Source of the DNA: Bacteroidota bacterium
Lineage (GTDB): Bacteria; Bacteroidota; Bacteroidia; Chitinophagales; Chitinophagaceae
Direction of reading: 5' to 3'
Assembly: GCA_026391455.1 (NCBI GenBank)
Contig: JAPLEH010000008.1
Location: 1-64,000 of the forward strand
DNA length: 64,000 nt
The position numbers and the translations under genes were made by a program. Below, piece after piece: positions 1 to 6,980 of the stretch (its first letter is position 1; every line of letters begins with the position of its first letter). The notes beneath the pieces were generated by a model that was not told the origin of the DNA, made no database searches, and saw only the letters and a list, made by a program, of their open reading frames with translations.

Positions 1-86
1 GGAAGTACCCTCCTCTTACTGGCTACCCCTGTCCAGCTTAACGAGAACTCCATACTACTACCACAACCCCGAAATTCACCGGTTTC

Positions 87-145
87 GTTCAACATTAGGC
101 TTCATTGTTGGTGCTGCGCACCCAACGAAGCCTTAGTTGTTGGCA
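87..145 (-). repeat. attC-like site 1
   Basis: A 59-bp imperfect palindrome. The left edge is GTTCAAC at 87-93 and the right edge GTTGGCA at 139-145. Inner arms AGGCTTCATTGTTGG (97-111) and CCCAACGAAGCCT (121-133) pair around a short loop. Read on the minus strand it follows the stop codon of the 157-1200 gene by about 12 bases, the normal place for an attC site. It is the shortest and cleanest of the five sites. Confidence 0.5.
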
Positions 146-156
146 GAAGTAATAAT

Positions 157-1200
157 TTAACTCGCATTCCTTTCTCTCAACTTAAACTTTCTTGATTCAG
201 GAATTTTAATGATAGGATCTTTATTACTTTTCAATTCTTTATAGAGTATGTCCCATCTTTCAATTACATCTTCATTTGCATCATTGAAATCTTCAATTTT
301 TGTTTTATCCAATGACTTGCCATTTACATCCGAGTGCCACGAATAAATTAATTGTTCGTCGTGAAGTAATAAAAAATCATAACGTAAAGTATTAAATTCT
401 GTCTTCTTTAAATATTTAGTTTCTACACCTATATCCTTCATATTCTCCATTGCTTTAGTGTAATGGATATCTGCTTTATCTTCGGAGCCAAGAAATATTC
501 GCACAACTATCCCTCCATTTTCTATAAACTCTTTTTGAAGAAGTAAAAGCTTATTTGTAAAAAATTTATACTTGTTATCTTCATTTGTCCAAATATGAAT
601 ACTATTCGAATGAACAACTCTAGCAATTATACAATTCTCAGATAGCTCAATATCTTTGTTTTTAGCAATTTCTTTTAATTTAAGTTGTTCACTTACCAGA
701 TAATTCCAAAAATCAATGTAAGAAAAGAGAGAAAAATATTCATCTTCAATTTCAAATCCTTTAGCTTGTACTACAAATTTAGCATGGTAATTTTTTAAAA
801 GTTTTGTATAGAAGTATTTTATAAAAGGTTCAGACCTCGCCATGTGGTTCAGCAGTTTTCGTACCTTAATATCTTGATTATCTACAATGTCATGAATTTT
901 TGCTGTAGAATCAACTTTATCATATAATTGAGAAACTGATGTCTTTAACTCTAAAATAGTTTTTTCGAAACTATTTATTTTGTCAATAAGATTTTGTTGC
1001 TCTCTGCTTTTCTCACTTTTATCAAAATAATCCCAAATCAAATATCCTACTAAGAAACTAATCAAACTTCCAACTATTTCAGAACTCAAGTTCTTCCATA
1101 ATTCCTTTAAAGTTCCTCCAGATAAATTTGATGTTAAGGATATTAAGATAGCAATTGCAAGAACTACTAATGAACCTTTTATTAGATGATTTTTATTCAT
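157..1200 (-). CDS. Membrane-anchored hypothetical protein (cassette gene)
   Basis: Protein of 347 residues with no family I can name. Two hydrophobic segments lie near residues 9-25 and 42-58, followed by a charged, probably coiled-coil stretch to about residue 95. The remainder looks like a soluble alpha/beta domain. A conserved-looking block with VVRIFLGSEDKAD and YDFLLLHDEQLIYSW recalls phospholipase-D-like folds, but no HKD motif is present, so no activity is proposed. The ATG at 1200 is preferred; a longer reading begins with TTG inside the GTTGGCA core at 1242 and would translate the recombination site. It lies between two attC-like sites as a single-gene cassette. Confidence 0.75.
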   Translation of the reverse strand: MNKNHLIKGSLVVLAIAILISLTSNLSGGTLKELWKNLSSEIVGSLISFLVGYLIWDYFDKSEKSREQQNLIDKINSFEKTILELKTSVSQLYDKVDSTAKIHDIVDNQDIKVRKLLNHMARSEPFIKYFYTKLLKNYHAKFVVQAKGFEIEDEYFSLFSYIDFWNYLVSEQLKLKEIAKNKDIELSENCIIARVVHSNSIHIWTNEDNKYKFFTNKLLLLQKEFIENGGIVVRIFLGSEDKADIHYTKAMENMKDIGVETKYLKKTEFNTLRYDFLLLHDEQLIYSWHSDVNGKSLDKTKIEDFNDANEDVIERWDILYKELKSNKDPIIKIPESRKFKLRERNAS

Positions 1201-1236
1201 AAAGATGGTTAAATTAAGCGAGGGTTGATTTATTTC

Positions 1237-1433
1237 TGCCAACGGACACGGCTTGGCGATGTGGCGGCATTTGAAAATCGTCAGCCCGTAACCGCTGCTA
1301 AATTTATAACTAAAAGTTCATTGTTTATTCTATTGCCCGGCGTTATTCGTCAGCTGGAACTGAAGCCCAATAGCGAACAAAAAGCTGAGAATATATTCGT
1401 CGCCCCGCCATATTGCCAAACCGAATGTTGGCA
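1237..1433 (-). repeat. attC-like site 2
   Basis: A 197-bp site bounded by TGCCAAC (1237-1243) and GTTGGCA (1427-1433). The outer arms pair well: CGG.TTGGC.AT.TGGCGG at 1248-1267 against its complement at 1405-1423. The middle (about 130 bases) has no reading frame I trust. It lies directly 3' of the 1446-2087 gene on the minus strand, and its GTTGGCA core is immediately followed by the start region of the next gene. Confidence 0.5.
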
Positions 1434-1445
1434 GTAGTGCATTCA

Positions 1446-2087
1446 CTACTTTTGGTTTTCTGCAACATAAAGGCTCGATTTTCTTATGTCCGTTATTACC
1501 ATAAAGTACAAAATAATAGATATTAAAGAACAAGCAAACCAACCGACAAAAGGAATTAACACAGATGCTACTGTAAAAATACAAAAAGCAAGAGTCTGCC
1601 CTTTTTTTGAATAAAGTCTTTTGTCAAGTTGATGTCTGTCAATGTATGAATTTATTTGTCTTGATAGCCCAAAATATGTAATAAATATCCAATAGAAATT
1701 GAAAATTGGGATAAATAAAAAACCGACAGCTTTTGTTGGAGTCGTAATTGCATAGCCATCCGATTGAATTGATGTCCAACAATTATGTAAGAATTTCACT
1801 AAATGAACTACAAGCATAATCATACAAAGTGAAGCTAATACAACTGTCCCTATATAAAATATAAGTGAAACAATTTTAGGTATTAGAAATTCTTTGTGTA
1901 TTTCGTATTGTGATTTATATGTTTCAGAGTCAAAGCCTGTGTAAATTTCATACTTGTCAGAAAAGTAGTAATAAAGGAATGCTGAAAGTCCAATTAATGC
2001 TGATGAGATTAAGAGATAAATTACAAATCTCAAATGCTTCTTGTAGTTTTTGTCTATCAGCTCTTTCAATGAATTTTTTTCGGTCAT
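1446..2087 (-). CDS. DUF4328-like multi-pass membrane protein (cassette gene)
   Basis: Protein of 213 residues with hydrophobic segments near residues 19-40, 71-95, 122-142 and 163-195. The central motif TPTKAVGFLFIPIFNFYW followed by a Tyr/Phe-rich stretch resembles DUF4328-type membrane proteins of Bacteroidota, whose function is unknown. The ATG at 2087 is the first start after the upstream attC-like core (2133-2139). The stop at 1446 is followed within 12 bases by the next GTTGGCA core. No partner gene shares its cassette. Confidence 0.75.
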   Translation of the reverse strand: MTEKNSLKELIDKNYKKHLRFVIYLLISSALIGLSAFLYYYFSDKYEIYTGFDSETYKSQYEIHKEFLIPKIVSLIFYIGTVVLASLCMIMLVVHLVKFLHNCWTSIQSDGYAITTPTKAVGFLFIPIFNFYWIFITYFGLSRQINSYIDRHQLDKRLYSKKGQTLAFCIFTVASVLIPFVGWFACSLISIILYFMVITDIRKSSLYVAENQK

Positions 2088-2132
2088 TATCTTTTAATAT
2101 TTTGTTAGTTGAAATGTTTCGGTTTGCATTAC

Positions 2133-2260
2133 TGCCAACTCATAAATATGCGAAAGTTTACACTCCCAATCAAAATCGCATTTAATTATAATTGTTTAAA
2201 ATAAAATTCTTTACAATATATAATTCTGCCCGCCCTCCCTTTCGCAAATACCCGTTAACA
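2133..2260 (-). repeat. attC-like site 3
   Basis: A 128-bp site with TGCCAAC at 2133-2139 and GTTAACA at 2254-2260. The arms TAAATATGCGAAAG (2143-2156) and CTTTCGCAAATA (2239-2250) pair imperfectly. It shares its sequence with attC-like site 4 at 6220-6347. On the minus strand it precedes the 1446-2087 gene, so it would be the 3' site of the upstream cassette that also received the IS91-type fragment. Confidence 0.45.
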
Positions 2261-2397
2261 AACGACTATAAACCTTTATTCCCGGATATACACTCCCAAC
2301 TTACAACCTTCCCCCGCTCCCGCAATACCAAAAACAGGGTATTTTCTTACCATCCTTTCACATACTCTTTCTGCTATGGGAAACCGTAATAAAAGCT
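2139..2397. repeat. Diverged direct repeat, copy 1 of 2
   Basis: About 260 bp that align over their whole length with 6226-6481 in the same orientation. Matching landmarks include CATAAATATGCGAAAGTTTA, AACAAACGACTATAAAC, TTATTCCCGGATAT and a terminal GCCGTAATA/ACCGTAATA motif. The copies differ at roughly one base in five. Short open frames exist in both copies but their protein products are not conserved in length, so the repeat is read as non-coding cassette DNA containing an attC-like site plus about 140 bp beyond it. Confidence 0.7.
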
Positions 2398-2568
2398 CAG
2401 CTAATTTTCATATTCAAATCGCTGCATTTCATCCCTACCCTATAAGGGCAAACCCTTAGCAGACGGATTCTCATTGGCACCGGTTACTATCTCATCAGTT
2501 CCAGATCGTTGCTAATTTGTTCCGGGCGGGTTATTATCACCATTGAAATTATAGCAATACAGGTAATG

Positions 2569-2895
2569 TTCGAAATAATATTCAATAAAAACAAAGACTT
2601 CAAAACACAAATGACACTGAGTAACCCTGAATTTATCCGGCGCTTTGCTATAGATATTTTGCCATTACGTTTTGTGCGCATCCGGCATTACGGTATGCTC
2701 AGCAGTACCTGGAAGCGGGGAAAGTTTGGAGAGTTAAGAAGGCAGTTAAAAATGAATACACCTGCAATTGAAGTCAAAACAAAACTGCACTGTTGTCCTC
2801 ATTGCAAAACAGGTACCCTCATTGCCATTGCAGTCTTTGGTAAACGCGGGCCACCGCATCAGTACATATTGGCACAAAACACAATTTCCTGCTGA
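2569..2895 (+). pseudogene. IS91-family transposase, C-terminal fragment
   Basis: The frame carries TLSNPEFIRRFAID, ILPLRFVRIRHYGMLSS and a CPHCKTGTL zinc-binding motif. This is the C-terminal portion of IS91/ISCR-type Y2 rolling-circle transposases, in which the RIRHYG block precedes a CxxC. Full enzymes are about 350-400 residues; only about 110 remain, so the catalytic HUH and two-tyrosine region is lost. It is oriented against the cassette genes and sits inside the array, a decayed insertion. The stretch 2896-2984 is probably the element's right-hand non-coding end. Confidence 0.75.
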
Positions 2896-2984
2896 ATGCG
2901 GGTAAGGGAAGCTTTGTGCCTGCTATGAAAGAAAGAAGAACATTTTATACCAGTACAGCCATGACATGATGAACTCACTTTTTT

Positions 2985-2999
2985 GGAAGTACCCTCCTC
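2985..2999. repeat. 15-bp sequence shared with window start (possible IS91 end)
   Basis: GGAAGTACCCTCCTC occurs here, about 90 bp after the transposase fragment, and again at positions 1-15 of the window. The flanking bases then differ (ATTTT here, TTACT at the window start). That pattern is expected of a shared element terminus. The left flank of the first copy lies outside the window and cannot be compared. Confidence 0.4.
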
Positions 3000-3010
3000 A
3001 TTTTAAAATA

Positions 3011-3700
3011 TCACTCAAATGGAAAATAATTTTCATGATTCATCGAAATAGGGGGAGAAAGTAGCAATGAATTAAACTCCCGAGTCAAAGTGAAATTAGC
3101 ATCTCGCGGCATTGAGATGCGTTCTGCAAAGTCGGGTTGATCCTCCAAAATAATATCGCGTACTACTCCATCAACTGAAAGCCGCGTAAGTATCGGAATA
3201 AGGCAAAGTTGTCCTGATGTGGGCAATGTGTCATCGTCCTCAAACTGCCCATAATAAAACCTTACGCCATTTGCGTTATAATAAAACATTTCGGTCAAAA
3301 GATTTTCCAAAAAATCTCTAGTGTACCACATTGATCTTGTTTCTTCACTCAATCGGCCCATTGATTTCATTTCATCAGATAACAATATATACTTCTCACT
3401 AAGGTACTTTTTTATACGCTGATTAGCTAATTGCCGTCCAATAAAATACGCGGGCATAGGCAAAATACCAGTCTTTTTAATTACGTTACCTTCTTGGCTA
3501 CTTCTATTTACACTTTCTTCTTTGTCATGTATTATACTCTCAGTAAATGATGAAGTCAATTCGTTAGCTACTTCGTGTGCTTGTTCTATATCAACCATAT
3601 AGGTTTGTACTTTTTTAATAGCCTTTTGAATGCGCAAAACTACATTGCAAAGTATTGCAGCAACAGCTATTCCAACAATAAAAACTATTTCGCCTTTCAT
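3011..3700 (-). CDS. Hypothetical protein with N-terminal membrane anchor
   Basis: Protein of 229 residues that I do not recognise. Residues 4-22 form a hydrophobic anchor, the next 40 or so are polar and helical, and the C-terminal part looks globular (blocks VRFYYGQFEDDDTLP and LPISMNHE-like end). It starts one base after the stop of the 3702-4142 gene, so the two are almost certainly co-translated and form a two-gene cassette. The stop lies about 12 bases from the 15-bp IS-end-like sequence at 2985-2999, so the original 3' end may have been altered by the insertion. Confidence 0.6.
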   Translation of the reverse strand: MKGEIVFIVGIAVAAILCNVVLRIQKAIKKVQTYMVDIEQAHEVANELTSSFTESIIHDKEESVNRSSQEGNVIKKTGILPMPAYFIGRQLANQRIKKYLSEKYILLSDEMKSMGRLSEETRSMWYTRDFLENLLTEMFYYNANGVRFYYGQFEDDDTLPTSGQLCLIPILTRLSVDGVVRDIILEDQPDFAERISMPRDANFTLTREFNSLLLSPPISMNHENYFPFE

Positions 3701-3701
3701 A

Positions 3702-4142
3702 TTATTTAAAGATTATTAGATACCAAGAAACTATACAGCAAATCAGGCCCAATACTATATGAAAAAAAATATAGTCCATAACGCCAAGCCAGATAGTTAA
3801 TAAATATAGAATCAAGTTTAATAGCAGGGCTATAAGGAATTGGGTTTTCAATTTCTCTATTTCATCGTTTTTTATTGGTTTTTTCTGGAAAAGTCGATAT
3901 GAAATCTCGATCGAACCATTATTGTCTTTATACTCTGGCGCGATACTTAATATTTTACTTCTTATAAAATGATTAAAATCTAGAAATGGGAAAATCTGCC
4001 CTAAACCTAAAGCGGCGAAAGTAATCCCAATTGTGTTCCAATCCTTATCAAGTATAATTCTAATAAATAACTGTAACCCGATGGTAAACAATGGAAGGAT
4101 AATAAAAACTATCCCTTTCCCAGAGAAAATTTTATTCTTCAT
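3702..4142 (-). CDS. Small multi-pass membrane protein, unknown function
   Basis: Protein of 146 residues with hydrophobic stretches near residues 10-28, 33-50, 98-117 and 121-143 and a polar central loop. No family is recognised. It is the first gene after the GTTATAG core of attC-like site 5 on the minus strand and is followed after one base by 3011-3700. The tight pairing of a multi-pass protein with a single-anchor protein suggests that they act together at the membrane, which is inference only. Confidence 0.6.
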   Translation of the reverse strand: MKNKIFSGKGIVFIILPLFTIGLQLFIRIILDKDWNTIGITFAALGLGQIFPFLDFNHFIRSKILSIAPEYKDNNGSIEISYRLFQKKPIKNDEIEKLKTQFLIALLLNLILYLLTIWLGVMDYIFFHIVLGLICCIVSWYLIIFK

Positions 4143-4213
4143 AATGCTTTTTAATTTTTGATATATTAGTCTGGTAATTTTAAAAATAGACTAGGTGGCA
4201 GAATAATGCTTGC

Positions 4214-4344
4214 CTATAACGTTTTGGGGCTTTGCGAAGGCTGGGATTAGAAGTACGAATGTTCAAATTTAGCACAATGTTCATTAGAACTCCAAATGTT
4301 CAATTTAGCACTGAAGCCCAGTTTTTGCAAAACCCATGTTAGCT
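4214..4344 (-). repeat. attC-like site 5
   Basis: A 131-bp site between CTATAAC (4214-4220) and GTTAGCT (4338-4344). The arms GGGGCTTTGCGAAGGCTGGG (4226-4245) and CCCAGTTTTTGCAAAACCC (4317-4335) pair imperfectly. The middle contains a near-duplicated AATGTTCAAATTTAGCAC and AATGTTCAATTTAGCAC. It lies 11 bases beyond the stop of the 4356-6185 helicase gene. Confidence 0.5.
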
Positions 4345-4355
4345 GTTGTTTTTTT

Positions 4356-6185
4356 TTATTTGTGTTCATATTTTGTTTCAATTTCTGCTTTAAAGAAGTC
4401 GTCATATTTTTTGTTACCTAAATTGAAAATAACTAAATTTTTTCTTGCTCTTGTCAGTCCAGTATATATTAGTTCTGCATTTGCAAATTCTTTTTCGTCT
4501 TCTTCTTTTTCAATGAATAAAAACAATGTGTCAATTTCCCACCCTTTAAAGCTGTGAATAGTTGAAAGTTTGACAGTTCCAGTTTTCATATAAAAATGGT
4601 TCTTTCTTAATCGTCTAATTTCTTCAATTTTAGTGTTATTATCTTTGTGTTCTAAATATTCTTCTTGGCTTTCAAATGCTATTGCAGTGTTCTCGTGTTT
4701 TATAGTTCGGATTGAAAAATCTATTGCTCTTAAAATTTCTACTTTCGAACATAAAATTCCAGCGTCAGATGAATGGATTTGATTACGTTCTAAAACATTG
4801 TAAACTTTTTCAAATAAAAGGTCTGATGTAAACGAATGAAAATAATGATATTCAATTATTCTTTTCTCAAAATCAAGTTGGGACATTACTTTTAATTCGT
4901 CAGCACCATATTTAAGTCCAAAAATTGTTTTTTGAAATTTCATCGCAATGTTTCCAATGTTGCTTGCAAAACGATGTGACACATTTAATGATTTGTTCCA
5001 AACACCTGCAACTGTTCTTACAATTGGCTCGTTGTTTTCATCAAGTTCTCTTTCATAGATATTTTGTTTTTCGTCTCCAAAAACCACGAATTCTGTTTCT
5101 GAATGAGTGAAGTAAGTTGTAATAATATCTATCCAAGATTGCATATAATCTTGAATTTCATCAATTAGCACTACGTCATATTTTTTAATTTTGTCTTTCA
5201 CACTTTCAAAAAAAGAAACGTCTTGCCAAACCCCAAGGTTTTGAATTTCTAAATTGTAGTTGTTTGCTTGTGTTTTGAAAAATTGATGATAATTTGTGAT
5301 GTAAAAATTCGTCCAATTAAATTCTTCTCTTACATCACTAATTCTGTCGTGAATATAATTTTTAAGTGAAAGATTGTAAGTTAAAACTAAAATTTGGTCG
5401 TCAGTTCTTTTATAAGCATTTACAGCTCGTTTTGCCAAAACCAAAGTCTTTCCACTACCTGCAACACCTTTTATTTTTCGTCTTGGTCGTATTTCACTTC
5501 TGATTAATTCTTGCTGTTCTTTTGAATAAATTATGTTTATACCTTCTTCAATTTGATGAATTGGTGGTTTTAAGTATCGTTGAAAACTGTTGTAAAGAGT
5601 TTCGTCAAAGTAATACGATGTTTTGTTAAGCCAAAATCTTGTTAGCAAAGAATTTAGTTTGTCTTTGGTAAGTGAGTTATTACCTAAAAGTCCAAAGTAA
5701 CTTACGAATTTTTTATAAGGTTCGTCTTCTGGTTTGTTAAAGTCGTTAAGTAAAAAACTTGTCAAATTTTGTTCAGTTGCTTTGTGAAAATATACTGCAC
5801 AATTTACTGTTGCCCAATGGTTTTTACTTTTTATGCTTTTCTTAAACAGGTCTTCTAAATGTAAATGAAATAAATTTGATTTATAGTTCTCAACTTGATT
5901 TAGAGGTGATTTAATTGGTGTGTTGTCTTTTTGTAATCTCCATTTTGTTTTTTCATCTACATAATAGTGATTTAAGTTCCAGTCTTTAACTTCAATTAGC
6001 AAAACGCCACTTCCTTTTCGCATAATTGCAAAATCAGGATTGTCTCCATTAAGATATGGTTGAAAGCAAATTTCGTATGTGTCGTCTAAATTGTCCAGCA
6101 AGAAATTCAGTAAAGTCCATTCGCCTTCTGTCGGCTGGACTTTCTGTCTTTTTATTACTTCAATTGTCGGACTTAATATTGCCAT
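4356..6185 (-). CDS. NERD-like nuclease fused to SF1 (UvrD-type) helicase
   Basis: Protein of 609 residues. Residues 19-130 look like a NERD/PD-(D/E)XK nuclease with Asp51, Glu65 and Lys67 in DNPDFAI and LLIEVKDW. An SF1 motor follows: Walker A GVAGSGKT at 240-247, Walker B DEIQD at 342-346, GDEKQ, the motif V-like TIHSFKGWE and the motif VI-like YTGLTRARKNL. Family members are thought to act on DNA or RNA ends, and several similar fusions are found in defence islands; a defence role here is inference. It is AT-rich, lies between attC-like sites 5 and 4, and is the largest cargo of the array. Confidence 0.85.
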   Translation of the reverse strand: MAILSPTIEVIKRQKVQPTEGEWTLLNFLLDNLDDTYEICFQPYLNGDNPDFAIMRKGSGVLLIEVKDWNLNHYYVDEKTKWRLQKDNTPIKSPLNQVENYKSNLFHLHLEDLFKKSIKSKNHWATVNCAVYFHKATEQNLTSFLLNDFNKPEDEPYKKFVSYFGLLGNNSLTKDKLNSLLTRFWLNKTSYYFDETLYNSFQRYLKPPIHQIEEGINIIYSKEQQELIRSEIRPRRKIKGVAGSGKTLVLAKRAVNAYKRTDDQILVLTYNLSLKNYIHDRISDVREEFNWTNFYITNYHQFFKTQANNYNLEIQNLGVWQDVSFFESVKDKIKKYDVVLIDEIQDYMQSWIDIITTYFTHSETEFVVFGDEKQNIYERELDENNEPIVRTVAGVWNKSLNVSHRFASNIGNIAMKFQKTIFGLKYGADELKVMSQLDFEKRIIEYHYFHSFTSDLLFEKVYNVLERNQIHSSDAGILCSKVEILRAIDFSIRTIKHENTAIAFESQEEYLEHKDNNTKIEEIRRLRKNHFYMKTGTVKLSTIHSFKGWEIDTLFLFIEKEEDEKEFANAELIYTGLTRARKNLVIFNLGNKKYDDFFKAEIETKYEHK

Positions 6186-6219
6186 AGTTCTTGTTTGCAG
6201 TCGGGTTCGGTAAAATAAC

Positions 6220-6347
6220 AGCTAACTCATAAATATGCGAAAGTTTACACTCCCATTCAAATTCGTATTTTAACATAATTGTTTAAAATAAAATGCTTTA
6301 CAAAATCAAATTCTCCCCGCCCTCCCAATCACAAATACCCGTTAGCA
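6220..6347 (-). repeat. attC-like site 4
   Basis: A 128-bp site with AGCTAAC at 6220-6226 and GTTAGCA at 6341-6347. It aligns with attC-like site 3 (2133-2260) and like it sits just upstream, on the minus strand, of a cassette gene (4356-6185). It marks the last recognisable cassette boundary on this side. Confidence 0.45.
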
Positions 6348-6481
6348 AACGACTATAAACGTTTATTCCCGGATATGTACTTACAACTTACAAACTCCCT
6401 CCCACTCCCACCATACCAAAAACATGGTATTTTTTCACCATCCTTCCACATGTTGTTTTTCTTACGGTAAGCCGTAATACA
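6226..6481. repeat. Diverged direct repeat, copy 2 of 2
   Basis: Second copy of the 260-bp repeat at 2139-2397, same orientation. Here the repeat is followed by the 21-bp tandem array instead of the IS91 fragment. The two copies bracket about 3.8 kb of the array (the IS91 fragment, the two-gene cassette and the helicase gene), so homologous recombination between them could remove or duplicate that block. Confidence 0.7.
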
Positions 6482-6520
6482 ATCCACCCAAATTATAGTA
6501 CTCATCAGATGGTATCTAAT

Positions 6521-6835
6521 GCAGGCCAGACGAACCGTGATACATGTCCGCCACTCCCTGTTTCAAGTCCGCAGCATGGTGTTGCAGGTCAGCAGCAGTG
6601 TAATACACGTCCGCCCGATGCTGATACACGCCAGATGAACCGAAATACAGGTCCGCCCGGTGCTGATGCAGGTCCGGCGCTGTCTAATACACGTCCGCCC
6701 GATGCTGATGCAGGTCCGGCGCGGGCTAATACACGTCCGCCCCATGCTAATACACGTCCGCCGCAGGCTGATGCACGTCCGGCGCACTCAACTACACGTC
6801 AAATGAACCTTGTTACAGATCCGGAGCATGGTGTT
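6521..6835. repeat. 21-bp tandem repeat, 15 units
   Basis: Fifteen consecutive 21-base units with a consensus close to ACACGTCCGCCCGATGCTGAT, at a strictly constant period from 6521 to 6835, with a partial unit before it. Because 21 is a multiple of three, all frames can stay open. One plus frame reads TRPPDAD-type heptads and one minus frame RTCISIG-type heptads. It is GC-rich against the AT-rich cassette array next to it. Neither frame has a convincing gene context, so it is annotated as a minisatellite. Positions 6836-6923 hold nothing recognisable. Confidence 0.85.
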
Positions 6836-6923
6836 GGCCGTATGTGATTTGCTGATACAGTGCGGGTGGGGTATCATTTACCTGTTTTTCAGTTGTTTGT
6901 ATTATCGTAGTATCGTATACCCA

Positions 6924-6956
6924 TAAAAAAACCCCAGAGATAGACATCCCCGGGGT
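6924..6956 (-). terminator. Intrinsic terminator of the 6981-7880 gene
   Basis: On the minus strand ACCCC and GGGGT (6931-6956) can pair, immediately followed by a run of Ts (complement of 6925-6930). It lies 25 bases beyond the stop codon. Confidence 0.65.
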
Positions 6957-6980
6957 AAACTCGAATTCCTATATTGAAAG

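Larger units (their letters stand above)
87..6347 (-). mobile_element. Integron-like gene cassette array (no integrase seen)
   Basis: Five imperfect inverted-repeat sites (87-145, 1237-1433, 2133-2260, 4214-4344, 6220-6347) alternate with minus-strand genes, each site lying just 3' of a gene and each gene starting soon after the preceding site. Sites end in short cores of the GTTGGCA, GTTAGCT or GTTGAAC type, paired with CCAAC or CTAAC at the other edge. This matches the gene-plus-attC organisation of integron cassettes. The DNA is clearly more AT-rich than the rest of the window. No tyrosine integrase is in the window, so it would be a cluster of attC sites lacking an integrase, or the distal part of an array. 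The identification rests on layout and symmetry read by eye. Confidence 0.55.

Noticed and set aside
1-86. Coding sequence at the left window edge
   Set aside because: No frame of useful length is visible; the 15-bp IS-end-like sequence and unassigned bases are all that is present.
2192-2389. Open frame of 65 residues within the 260-bp repeat, and its counterpart at 6279-6470
   Set aside because: The two copies differ in reading and length after the first 40 residues, and substitutions are not codon-biased by eye. The shared part is better explained as non-coding repeat.
6521-6835. CRISPR array
   Set aside because: Units are contiguous 21-mers with no spacers and no cas genes nearby.
6509-6847. 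Open frames over the 21-bp minisatellite on both strands
   Set aside because: The triplet-multiple period keeps all frames open. No signal peptide, conserved neighbour or clear start supports a protein.
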